The notes beneath the pieces were generated by a model. It was not told where the DNA came from. It worked only from the letters and a program-made list of their open reading frames with translations, and searched no databases. Positions 33,325 through 43,500 of a stretch of 64,000 bases of DNA are shown here, piece by piece; within the stretch, counting starts at the first letter, position 1, and each line of letters opens with the position of its first letter. Source of the DNA: JBCCDY01 sp039030555 (GTDB taxonomy: Bacteria; Bacteroidota; Bacteroidia; Cytophagales; Cyclobacteriaceae). A program made the translations under genes and the position numbers. The DNA lies in the NCBI GenBank assembly GCA_039030555.1, contig JBCCDY010000006.1, forward strand, positions 186,001 to 250,000. The letters run 5' to 3'.

Positions 33325-34365
33325 TTAGATCTTCGGACAAGGAATGATCCTTCTTTCTCTTGGAGGTATTCTCCTATTTCTGAGGATAAAGTTATAAGTA
33401 AGCGTCAGTTCGTGCGCTCCGCCACTTGAAATACCTAAATCTGATATGGTGTAATCGTAACTGTAGCCAATCACAAGCCCGCCATTAGTTGAAAGGGCAA
33501 CCATTCCAATAATGGCCTCGCTATTCGTTTGATCAGAAACGTTTTTAATTGGTATACCTCGATACCACACTCCAAAATTTATCGGCTCGTAAGTTAAATA
33601 CATCCCAACATCGACCTGATCGAAATCACCTTGGAACTTATATTGAACCGTTGGGGTAAGGCTTAATTCCCTTCTGGGATTATTGGGATTATCGAATGGT
33701 ATATTTCGTAAAGGAATTTTATAACCGCCATGAAAGGTATAACGCGCATCGATGTTTACGTTATCATCTCCAATTATTGACCTGCTTGGTTCATTAAGGT
33801 GATGCCCTGCAAAACCGAACCACCATTGAGGACCATAGACCACTCCACCAAGTCCTATATCAAAAGAGTTAACTCTTTCTGTTCCTGTTAAATCCAATCC
33901 GTTCGGTGAAGAAGGATCGAAAAGACCAGAATTAGGATCAAACTGACTGGCAAAAAATAGTTCTGAAAAGTCCTGATCTTGAGTTATATACCCGAAATTA
34001 ATACCAGGTCTGAAGGTCAATTTTTCCGAAATTGGAATTTGATACGAATAGGATAGATTAAAAGTAGTTGAGGTTAATCCGATATCCCCGGCTTGATCCC
34101 TAACGAGCAAAAAACCTACTCCACTTCGCTGATCTGCAAAATACTTATCTGCATAAAGTGCTACAGTTTGAAAATTAGCCTGGTCAATACTTGGCCACTG
34201 ATTTCGGTAAATCAACCCCGCCCTGGCTTCAAGATTAGCCCCCGTAAAACCAGGATTCAAAAAAAGCGGATTAGCATAATATTGCGAAAACTGGGGATCC
34301 TGCGCTTTGGCGCAAGAAAAGATTAAACTAAAAATTAAAGCGAAAGCACGTAAAAATTTGATCAT
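33325..34365 (-). CDS. PorP/SprF family type IX secretion membrane protein
   Basis: I choose the ATG at 34365, which gives a proper signal peptide (MIKFLRAFALIFSLIFSCAKAQ); an in-frame ATG 24 bases upstream does not. The mature start DPQFSQYYANPLFLNPGFTGA is the hallmark of the PorP/SprF family, followed by a barrel (RAGLIYRNQWP, GVGFLLVRDQAGDIGLT, VQYKFQGDFDQVDVGMYL). SprF is needed for export of the giant adhesin SprB by T9SS, and paralogues typically pair with one large gliding-type protein. Here the divergent 1873-residue gene is the obvious partner. Confidence 0.94.
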   Translation of the reverse strand: MIKFLRAFALIFSLIFSCAKAQDPQFSQYYANPLFLNPGFTGANLEARAGLIYRNQWPSIDQANFQTVALYADKYFADQRSGVGFLLVRDQAGDIGLTSTTFNLSYSYQIPISEKLTFRPGINFGYITQDQDFSELFFASQFDPNSGLFDPSSPNGLDLTGTERVNSFDIGLGGVVYGPQWWFGFAGHHLNEPSRSIIGDDNVNIDARYTFHGGYKIPLRNIPFDNPNNPRRELSLTPTVQYKFQGDFDQVDVGMYLTYEPINFGVWYRGIPIKNVSDQTNSEAIIGMVALSTNGGLVIGYSYDYTISDLGISSGGAHELTLTYNFILRNRRIPPRERRIIPCPKI

Positions 34366-34507
34366 GCACCTATTTATAAGGGTTAACACATACCCAAGTC
34401 ATTGCAAAATAGAAAATTAAAAGACAATTTAGAAAACAAAGATTCTGTAGATTTATGAATTATAGTGTTTGCTTGATTGGCTGGTGTCATATTGCAGCAA
34501 CGATTAT

Positions 34508-34515
34508 TAGTTTTG
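34508..34515 (+). promoter_or_regulatory. Candidate -7 element for the 1873-residue surface protein
   Basis: TAGTTTTG fits TAnnTTTG and lies about 50 bases before the ATG. A TTGG at 34477 is rather far for a -33 element, so support is partial. Confidence 0.35.
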
Positions 34516-34566
34516 CGTCCAATACAATAACGGCAGGTTCTTCAAGTTATTTTTAAAAGGTTTGAA

Positions 34567-37500
34567 ATGTTCAACAGGTGTTTATGTATAGGCTTATCGT
34601 TAGCCTTTTTTTTAATTTTTTCAGCTAAAAGATCTTATGGTCAGCAACCTGAAGGGCTTACCAACAACAATTGGTATTTCGGGAATAGTGATTTTAGTCT
34701 CTTTTTCAGCCAGCCCAACAACGTACCCCGCTTAGACAGCGTACAAAATATTCCATTCTCTTCTGGTGGCTCAGCTGTGGCCACAGAAGTATTTAGTGGA
34801 AATGTTTTTTTCTATACCGACGGGCAAAATGTATTTGATGCTACCAACACAGTATTTCAATCGGCATTAGTGCCACCTTTGGCTGATGCAAATAGAAATC
34901 AATCTGTTGGTATTGCTCCTGAACCAGGTTCAGACAGTACTTTTTATATATTTTTAAATACCGGCCTTGCAGGAAGCGGTGTCTTCGTGCAGGAAGTGAA
35001 TATGAATCTGGCAGGTAATGCCACGCTTTCACCAAACCAACCCCGTTTAGGAGATTTAACCGGAGCTAACTTTGTCGCTGCGGCTGATCCTATTACAGAT
35101 GCTATGTTGATTATTCCAGGTGATTCTGTCACCAGGAACTGGTTACTAGTGCAGGATCAGGCTTCACTTAATTTTGTCGTTTATCGAATTGATGCCGGAG
35201 GTGTTTTCACCCAAGAATCTACTTTAACTCTACCAAATTCGTTCGAAGCTCATCATTTTAGTTACAGCAGAGTAAATCAACAGATCGCTGTTGCACCTTC
35301 AACACCAAATTTTAATGTTCATATTTTCGATTTCAACCCTGGAACAGGGCAACTTAATCTAGCTGCTCAGGATTCCGTTATAGCCAATACTGCCGGACAG
35401 TCCGGCCAGATACCAGCCGTGTTTGATGCAGAGTTTTCTCCTGATGGTACTAAAATATTGGTTTCCAGGTTCACAGATAATGGTCTAAATGGTGAAGTGA
35501 TCCAATTTGACCTGGCTAACGATTCAACCGCTTTCATTGAAAATGCGATCGGAGGAAGTTTTTTCAGAAGTTACGGACTAAGATTAGCTCCCGATAGCAG
35601 TATCTACCATTTGTATCAACAAAGCTCCGGAGGCCCATTCCTGGTGGGAAGGTTCAATCAACCTAATAATGTAGTCGATAGCATTGGCTACGATTCACTT
35701 GCTTTTGCCTTAAGGGACTTTCAGGGAGTTCAATTCTCTGAAGTTAGTCCTCCAAGCACCATGATGGAGTTCATGGGTGAGATCAGGTCTAACGCTTTAT
35801 GTTTAGGAACCGAGGCGAAATTTTACCTCGATGTTCAACCCGAACCAGACTCCATTCAATGGCTTTTTGATGGCGCCCCGGTAGGTTTCAATGGACCTAA
35901 TCTGGTTATTCCTGAACTGACTGGTGTTAATGATCCCTTAAACGTAAGTGCCGTATTAAGTCGAGCAGGAATCCCTGGTGATACGATATCCCAGACCTTT
36001 ATGGTTGCTGATCCGGGAATGACGATGGTAGACCTGGGTATGGATACTACAATTTGTCCCGGACAACTCTTAACAATACCAGTGACTGGAACGCCTTTGC
36101 CTTCCGTAGGTGGAGCAGAAGGGGTTCAATCGATCGTATGGAGTACCGGAGAACCAAATTTTAATTTATCTCAAATAGAAGTTTCCGATACAACCCAGAT
36201 CTATTGGGCAGCAGTGACTTTGAACAACGGATGTGTTTTAACCGATGAAATCGAAGTAGAAGTCTTCCTGGAAGAAGAGCAAGTATTTAATTATTGGCAC
36301 TTCGGAACTGCAGCAGGAATTAATTTCAATATGTTTCCAGGAGTCATGGGTCCTCAACCGCTTATACCCACACCCCCACCTTCTGACCCAAGTGATTCAT
36401 TAAGCGTAAGTGATGCGTTCGATGCCCCGGAGGGTAGTTCCAGTATATCAGACCGAAACGGTGATGTTTTATTTTATACAGACGGACAAACGGTCTATAA
36501 CAAAAGAGATGAGATAATGAACGGACCTGACGGTGTTACGCCAGCGGTTCTAGGAGGAAGCACAGGCTCTGCCCAGTCATCTGTTATTGTTCAACTCCCT
36601 AACGACCAGCCACTTTATTACATTTTTACGACCAGGGAGGTTTTTGATAATGCCAACGAGTATTATTTGAGCTATTCCGTAGTTGATATGAGACTAGATA
36701 CTGCAAATGGACAAGTAGTAGAACAAAATGTCTCTCTATTTAAAAGAAGTACAGAACGACTAACACTTTTCGGAGGTGTAGGTCAGGATGCCTGGGTAAT
36801 CGCACACGAGTTTGGGAACAATAACTTTAGAGCTTATCCTATCACTGAAATGGGAATAGGAAATGCCGTTATATCTGCAGCAGGTAGTGTACACTCTTTT
36901 GGTTCCGAACTTGAGGGGCGAGGCTATATGAAACTCAATGGTGCTGGTGATCTTCTGGCAGTTGCCTTGGCACGTAGTGGGCAAAATTTTATTGAGCTAT
37001 TCAATTTCGATAGTAATACTGGAGAAATCACCGAAGCCGTTTCTCAAATAGATGCAGGCCCGCAGGGACAAATCTATGGTTTGGAGTTTTCGCCCGGGGG
37101 AACAAAACTCTATGCCTCTTACATTGGAGGAAACTCAAGGCTTCGAGAATTTCAGATCGATAGTTTAAATAGGGAATACATAGAAGATGTTACAAATGGA
37201 CTGAACTTTGGAAACAATATCGACTTTCCTGCCGGTTTTGAGTACGGAGCTATCCAGGCAGGACCAGACGGCCAAATCTATGTGGCAGTCAATGGCCAAA
37301 ATGCACTAGGCGTTATAAATCCTGTTGAAGATTCAGCTCAGATTTCAACTTTTACCAACGGAAGCTTCCAATTAAGTATGGGAAGCCAAAGCACCCTAGG
37401 TCTCCCAAATTTCTCCCAGCAAATCAATACTTCTCCGGGAATGGCCGCTGCTACAGTCGATGGCCTCTGTGCTGATCCTGACCTGACGACTTTCATGGGA

Positions 37501-40188
37501 AACGGTACTTATAGTTCAGATATGTTTCGTTTTAGGATTTTCGATAATTCAGTTGATCCTCCTGTACTTGTACCTTTTCCAATATCCCAGATCGGATTTA
37601 GCAGTGAAACCGAATATGAAACGGCACTTCCTGCAGGAAGTTACTTTCTAAGTTTTGAAGTAAGTAATCCTTGTGCAGAAATGAATCCAGATTTCGATGG
37701 AGCACAAGTTTATGATGGTGATACCGTGCTTTTTACCATTGATGAAGTCCCAGATTTTGAGATTTTAGCATTCGATCTTACTGATGTCAATAGAGATCCT
37801 ATGGACGCCATCACTCCTGCATTCTGTGACAGCATTATTCTATCCCCGAGCATTCCTGATGCTCCGGGCTTCCAGTATTTGTGGTCGACCGGTGCTACAA
37901 CCAGGGAAATAAGGGTGGCTTCCGCGAATCTTTTCACATTATCTATCACAGCACCCTCAGGGTGTTCGAAAGATACTTCTGTTCAGGTTATAGATGCCAG
38001 GCCTCAGGTTGATATAGGACCTCCAACTCAGGGGGTTTGCCAAAATGAAAGTTTTATTCTTCAAGATGTTAACAACGTACCTTCTTCTTTGACCAGCTTC
38101 CAATGGTTTATCGATGGCGTCGAACAAACCGCAGCTACTACCAATCAATTTACTGTGGATACCTCCACGCCAGGAGACTTTGAATACGTATTGGTTGTAG
38201 ATTCAGAAAACCCATTCGATGGAAGTATTTGTAGTAATTCAGATACCACCCTGGTGACTATACTTGCTATTCCCACGATTAGCCTGGCACCTGGAAATCC
38301 AATACAACCAACTTGTGGAAACCCCGATGGCTCGGTCACCGTGGATGTAGCGCCATTAGGAGGAAACTATAGCTTTGATTGGAGAGACGCTTCTTCTTCA
38401 ACAATCAGTACGAATCCTTTCACCTTAGCTGGCATTACAGGTGGAAGCTATTCGGTAATCGTCACAGATAACGTAAGTGGTTGTACGAATCAGTTGAATA
38501 TTAATCTAGATGATTCTAATGCTGATTTTACATTTGTAGATGGTAGTGAAACTACTTGTGACCCTTCTATTTTTCCAACACTACAAATTGCTCCCCCTAC
38601 AGCTGGCCCCTTCGATATGGACATAGATGTAATAATTTTTACGGATCAGGTTACAGGAAATATCATTACATCGGGTCCTTTTTCCGCGAATGCTAGTAAC
38701 CAAATAAGTTTTGACCAACTGGTACCCATCGGTAATTACTCCGTAGAACTAACATCTTCTCCGGTAAATGGTGCTTGTATTCAGTCAGGAACTTTCGACG
38801 TTATACTTGGACCTGGGCCTGATATTGGATATCCGGAAGAAGTTTTTATTTGTGCCGATGACGTAGATACGGGAATAGATTTTAACTCCGGATCTACAGC
38901 TAATCTTGGCTTCACTTGGTCTCCGGCAAACCTGGTGGTAAACGATACTGTACCGGCACCAGGAATCGATATCGATGCACTGAACTTAGATCCTGCGAAC
39001 CCAACAACTACTTTTGATTTAACTGTAGATATTACCGATATATCTTCCACGCCGGTGTTATGTGACACCAGTATTACTGTGACCGTTAATGTTTCGTTAC
39101 CTCCGGTATTGAGCATTATGGAAGATGAGGATCCTTGTGACGGCGTTACCACTCTAACCGCAGTTGATGCTACTGATGTGGGGGTTGCTGCTGGAAATCG
39201 ATCTTACATTTGGAGAAATGCTGAAACAGAGCAAATCCTTTGCCCTGGTGGTGTAGGTTGTCAAACATTGACCATAACTGGCCCTGCCTCGGGCATTTTT
39301 GAAGTTACCGTAATCAATACAGCTACAGGGTGTCTCAGTTCAGCACTGGACTCAGTGACCGTTATCCCGGAATTCACCAATACCATTGAAAATACTTTAG
39401 CATGCGATAATGCCCTCCCAGTTATTTTAACTGTAAACAGTTCTGATCCCGTATCTACTTTTGATCTTTTCTTTCTGGGTGCCGAAGAAGAGCTGAATTC
39501 TAATTCAGGTGAATTCGAGGTCACAGAAGATGGTTTATATGAAGTGGTTATAACGAATTCAACGGGTATTTGTATCGATACCGTATCAACGGATATATTC
39601 GTTGAGCTTTCCGAAGAAATCTTTATTTCGGATACCTTATTCTGCTCGCAGGATACCGATAGGCCATTGGATATAGATCCGCAGGCGCCTCAAGGTGAAT
39701 ACATCTGGGAATTCAATAGTACGGAACTAGCGGGTGCTGGTGCGGTATTAAACTTACCTCAAGACCTGCCGGGATCAATTATAGATGCCTCTGGCTTATA
39801 TTCTTTATCATTCACCAATGCTGCAGGTTGTACCACAGAAGTCCCATTTTTTATTGAAGATGACTGTACACCAAGAGTAATTGTTCCAAATGCTTTCAGC
39901 CCAAATGCCGGGCCTGGTGAAAATAGAATATTTTCCATTGCTCCGGGATCTACAGACTTCGGTTTTATTGATCCTACAGGGCCTTTCGAAGTATTCATCT
40001 ACAGCCGTTGGGGAGAACTCGTCTTTTTCTCAGATAATTTTCAGCAGTTTGAAGAATTTGGATGGAATGGTCAGACTGAAAATGGTGAAGATGCCCCAGC
40101 AGGAACTTACAGTTACTTCATGCGATTCCAGAGTGAATTCTTTGATGGTATTTTTGAGCAGCGTGGTGGTGTAGCTCTAATACGTTAA
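34567..40188 (+). CDS. Giant secreted surface protein with T9SS type B (gliding-motility) C-terminus
   Basis: The 1873-residue protein starts with a signal peptide (to about residue 25). Two related propeller-like halves follow: NNWYFGNSDFSLFF ... NVFFYTDGQNVFDATN and NYWHFGTAAGINF ... DVLFYTDGQTVYNKRD, with a PKD/Ig-like domain between. The rest is a chain of Ig-like domains with YSWST-type strands, and the end (VPNAFSPNAGPGENRIF, YSRWGELVFFSDN, GTYSYFMRF) is the gliding-motility-associated sorting domain. The protein should be exported by T9SS and kept on the surface. The divergent PorP/SprF gene is its likely dedicated partner. An adhesin role is inferred. Confidence 0.92.
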   Translation: MFNRCLCIGLSLAFFLIFSAKRSYGQQPEGLTNNNWYFGNSDFSLFFSQPNNVPRLDSVQNIPFSSGGSAVATEVFSGNVFFYTDGQNVFDATNTVFQSALVPPLADANRNQSVGIAPEPGSDSTFYIFLNTGLAGSGVFVQEVNMNLAGNATLSPNQPRLGDLTGANFVAAADPITDAMLIIPGDSVTRNWLLVQDQASLNFVVYRIDAGGVFTQESTLTLPNSFEAHHFSYSRVNQQIAVAPSTPNFNVHIFDFNPGTGQLNLAAQDSVIANTAGQSGQIPAVFDAEFSPDGTKILVSRFTDNGLNGEVIQFDLANDSTAFIENAIGGSFFRSYGLRLAPDSSIYHLYQQSSGGPFLVGRFNQPNNVVDSIGYDSLAFALRDFQGVQFSEVSPPSTMMEFMGEIRSNALCLGTEAKFYLDVQPEPDSIQWLFDGAPVGFNGPNLVIPELTGVNDPLNVSAVLSRAGIPGDTISQTFMVADPGMTMVDLGMDTTICPGQLLTIPVTGTPLPSVGGAEGVQSIVWSTGEPNFNLSQIEVSDTTQIYWAAVTLNNGCVLTDEIEVEVFLEEEQVFNYWHFGTAAGINFNMFPGVMGPQPLIPTPPPSDPSDSLSVSDAFDAPEGSSSISDRNGDVLFYTDGQTVYNKRDEIMNGPDGVTPAVLGGSTGSAQSSVIVQLPNDQPLYYIFTTREVFDNANEYYLSYSVVDMRLDTANGQVVEQNVSLFKRSTERLTLFGGVGQDAWVIAHEFGNNNFRAYPITEMGIGNAVISAAGSVHSFGSELEGRGYMKLNGAGDLLAVALARSGQNFIELFNFDSNTGEITEAVSQIDAGPQGQIYGLEFSPGGTKLYASYIGGNSRLREFQIDSLNREYIEDVTNGLNFGNNIDFPAGFEYGAIQAGPDGQIYVAVNGQNALGVINPVEDSAQISTFTNGSFQLSMGSQSTLGLPNFSQQINTSPGMAAATVDGLCADPDLTTFMGNGTYSSDMFRFRIFDNSVDPPVLVPFPISQIGFSSETEYETALPAGSYFLSFEVSNPCAEMNPDFDGAQVYDGDTVLFTIDEVPDFEILAFDLTDVNRDPMDAITPAFCDSIILSPSIPDAPGFQYLWSTGATTREIRVASANLFTLSITAPSGCSKDTSVQVIDARPQVDIGPPTQGVCQNESFILQDVNNVPSSLTSFQWFIDGVEQTAATTNQFTVDTSTPGDFEYVLVVDSENPFDGSICSNSDTTLVTILAIPTISLAPGNPIQPTCGNPDGSVTVDVAPLGGNYSFDWRDASSSTISTNPFTLAGITGGSYSVIVTDNVSGCTNQLNINLDDSNADFTFVDGSETTCDPSIFPTLQIAPPTAGPFDMDIDVIIFTDQVTGNIITSGPFSANASNQISFDQLVPIGNYSVELTSSPVNGACIQSGTFDVILGPGPDIGYPEEVFICADDVDTGIDFNSGSTANLGFTWSPANLVVNDTVPAPGIDIDALNLDPANPTTTFDLTVDITDISSTPVLCDTSITVTVNVSLPPVLSIMEDEDPCDGVTTLTAVDATDVGVAAGNRSYIWRNAETEQILCPGGVGCQTLTITGPASGIFEVTVINTATGCLSSALDSVTVIPEFTNTIENTLACDNALPVILTVNSSDPVSTFDLFFLGAEEELNSNSGEFEVTEDGLYEVVITNSTGICIDTVSTDIFVELSEEIFISDTLFCSQDTDRPLDIDPQAPQGEYIWEFNSTELAGAGAVLNLPQDLPGSIIDASGLYSLSFTNAAGCTTEVPFFIEDDCTPRVIVPNAFSPNAGPGENRIFSIAPGSTDFGFIDPTGPFEVFIYSRWGELVFFSDNFQQFEEFGWNGQTENGEDAPAGTYSYFMRFQSEFFDGIFEQRGGVALIR

Positions 40189-40549
40189 GAGGAAAGACAG
40201 AGGTATCTGACTTTCAATGATTCAGGCTTTCTTTCAATTAAGATTGGCAGCGAATCTATTTCAATCACCAGACATCCGATATTTTGAAAATATCGGATGT
40301 CTTAATTTTCTTTTACCTGATCAATCTCTAACAAATCTAAATCGGTTTATCCGCTCCCTCAGCTTAATAACTGGTGTCGTTATTGGTATTATTACCAACA
40401 ACTAGATTCAGAGTTAAAGAGAATAGTTGGTTAAAGGATTAATCAGGTATGAGTTCTTTGATGATGCTTTTGAACCAATGTGGAGATGTGAATTTAATTC
40501 GTTAGAAATCGGTCGAATCGATACAAGCGGTCTGACCGATAGGCTTTTT
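40189..40549. other. Gene-free region between convergent genes
   Basis: These 361 bases lie between the stops of two convergent large genes. They hold one strong terminator (40270-40312) and a weaker hairpin (40379-40402). A 62-codon open frame at 40217 has no coding character: no signal, no start context, and it overlaps the palindrome. I see nothing else. Confidence 0.6.
40270..40312 (+). terminator. Strong hairpin terminator after the 1873-residue protein gene
   Basis: AGACATCCGATATTTT and its exact complement are separated by a single G: a 33-base perfect inverted repeat, folding as a long stem with a small A/T loop. TAATTTTCTTTT follows on the plus strand. It could also act for the opposite gene. 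Confidence 0.75.
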
Positions 40550-43500
40550 TCACAATTCTTTAATAAACCTTAACCTTGCTGTTTGTCCCTGTTCAACAAC
40601 TTCTAAAATATATAGTCCGCCGTTTAAAGCCGAAACGTCAATCTGATTTTCTGAATTGGTAATGACTGGAAATTCTTTTCCAGCCAAATCAAATATTCCA
40701 TAAGATGGTTGGTCTACTCCTTTAACGGTTAAAAAATCTTGAACAGGATTGGGATAGATAGAAAGTCTAGACTCAATAATTTCATTAGCGGAGGTGATCA
40801 AATCGACCACTAAGGTTTGAAAAGCCGTGTCCACACAACTTTCTCCCCTGAAAGCCATCACACCGTAACTAAAAGTACCAGGAGTATTGAATGCTAACGT
40901 CGTATCACTTGAATTTCGGAGAAGTACACCGTTAAAGAACCAAAAAGAGGAATCCGCGGCCTCAGAGGTGTTTTGCAGTACTACTGAATTACTACTGTTT
41001 AAACTCAAAGGATTAGTACTGAATTCTAATCCGGCTACAAGATCATCCACAGATATGGGAACCTCCACCAAATCGCTCTCTCCGAACAAATCATTACCTG
41101 AAACGAAAACTGTCAATTCAGCCGTGGCTATAACCTCTAAAGCACTCCCTTTTCCAAGTAAAGCTTCTCCATCCGCATCGCTATAGAAATTAAAAAAAGT
41201 TCCATTTGAAGGTCGTATGGTGATGAGATCGTCAGGACATGCATTGATCTGTTCAATACCAGGTGTATTCGAAGTTTCTATGGTAATAGTCTGCCTTAAA
41301 GTATCCCTGCAACCATTGGAAGTTTCGCCACTCAGTTCAATATTTATCTCAGAAAGTCCTTGATATTCATAAGTCAGATCACTGATTGATCCGAAGTTTT
41401 CTCCTTCTACTAATAAAGTTGTCTGATCAATATTCGGGCTTAAGTTATTGATTCTAACCAAAGTTGAGCTCGATAGGTCTGAAGTGTCGGGGAAAGCTAT
41501 AAACTCTAGCCCCGGGTCCTCTACATCAACTATAATTTTAACAGGTAAGCTCTCTATCTGATCTTCTACATTAACTATGAAGTAATCTATATCCGATCGC
41601 AGTATTCCTGTATTAAATAATGCCCCCTGAAAAATGGGGTTTATTAAAGCGGAGTTAGGGTATACGCGTATTGAGCTGGTATTTGTCGCTTCAATGCCCA
41701 AAGAAGTATTTATACAGGCCTCAAATTCCGTTTCTAAAAATATGGGTTGTTCCGGTCTTACGACCACTGCAATGGGCTTACTTACGCTATCTACAAACCC
41801 AATCACACTGGTAATAATTAGTTTCACATTGTAGATTCCTGGCTCCGTGAACGATATGATTGGGTTCTGAAGTTGACTGGTAAATCCATTGCCAAAGTCC
41901 CAATCCCATTCGATGGCGCTTGAGCTTTCGTCCCTGAATTCAATTTTATTTGAAGGGTCATCGCCAAGAAATAAAGTATCTGGTGTGATGGAAAAGTCTG
42001 CTTCTGGTATTAAAAGGGTGCTGGCATTATCAAAAGCTTCATTTAACTCCTCTAAACTATTTGCACCAAAAATCGCAAAAGCCACTTTGGTCTCTTCTCC
42101 AGGAGCCAAATTTGGCAATTGTGTGCCTACCAGGTGCGCTACATCATTTCCTTCATTAAGGCCTGCGTTTGTTTTTGAAATACCATTGGAAAGAAATTCA
42201 AATTTGTTTTCGTCTAGAAAAGAAGATGTGAGATCGGCTACATTACCATTCAAATCGAGCTTATCGATCGCGAAATAGCTTTTTTCTTGAAGAGAGAAAG
42301 CTGCAAGGCCCATAATCCGGTTGTTTTCCGTTGAACTCACATAACCGTACTCCCTTTCAGGGTTCCAAAAAGCCTGGTCTGCATTATTGGAAAGTACCCA
42401 ATCTGAGAAAAAGCCTGCAAAGACACTATCCAAATGCTCATCAGAGTTATTTTGGATTCCATATTCAAAAATTAGAATATTCTGAAAAGCATCTTGATTG
42501 AAGAAACGAGCTTTCTGACTTACAGAAACTCCAAGTGGAATAGCGTCATTGGAATCATCAAAAACCGAAACAAAAGCGGTTTCATCAAAATCGTTTTGAT
42601 CGATACTTAGGCTGTTGATGACTTCAAAAGACTGATCGAAACTGGAAAATTGAAAATTATTAATCGCACTACTAGATACCGTATCGGAGGATTTAGCCAA
42701 AATAAAACCTGAGCTTTCTAAAACGTCGTCACCATCGAAAAGGAAATTTGAGCCACCTCCTACTCCGAGTTGGCTTACACTATTTACAGATGTCTCAATT
42801 CTCGGATTAATAATTTCTAGGGTTCCCGGAGCTGTTTTTATACTAAAATATTGATAATCAGAATAGTTATTATCCTGATATCCCACTCGAATTAGAATAT
42901 CTTCCTCCGGAGGTGTTGAAGAATCCAGGTATAGTCTGATCGGTTCTGAATTTGAAAAGGAATTCAAAGTACCTAACGATCCGATACTTAATGCTTCGTC
43001 TAATACCTGAACGAACTCTGATTCGGAACTGATGTCTACGACTAAATTCTCCGTTGAAGAGAGATGATTTGTTAGATGAAGCGTTACATCTAGAGTATCA
43101 CCATTAAAGAAAAGGTCACCAAAAGACCCCTGGATATCCAGGCTGTCAAAGCGAACAGATTTTAGAGTATTATCCGAAACTGCCCTAAAAGCATTCAACC
43201 TTCCAAAGCCTAGTCTTTCAAAAAACAGCTGATTATTCCCAAGGCTGTAAATGTCATCTGCCGATACCCTGACTTGCTCCATAATTTGAACCGCATTCAA
43301 ATCTGGCCTTACTGCCTTTACCAATGCCGCAACTCCAGCTACCATAGGGGAAGCAAAAGAAGTGCCCTGAGCGTTTCGGTAGTTATTAGAGTTATCCGTT
43401 GTGAATTCTGAAAGCCCGGGAGCAATTAAATCGACTGTTGTAGAATAAGTTGAAAAACTGGTTTTTAAATCTGCAGGAGTGGAGGCTGCAACTGAAAGTA

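Noticed and set aside
38781..39152. 123-codon minus-strand frame inside the giant surface-protein gene
   Set aside because: The plus-strand gene has clear domains over this stretch; the antisense frame has no start context, no signal and repetitive Ser/Val composition.
40217..40405. 62-codon plus-strand frame after the giant surface protein
   Set aside because: It spans a perfect 33-base terminator palindrome and has no motif or signal peptide.
41889..42278. 129-codon plus-strand frame opposite the large S8 peptidase gene
   Set aside because: Antisense shadow of a well-supported gene with PKD and sorting domains.
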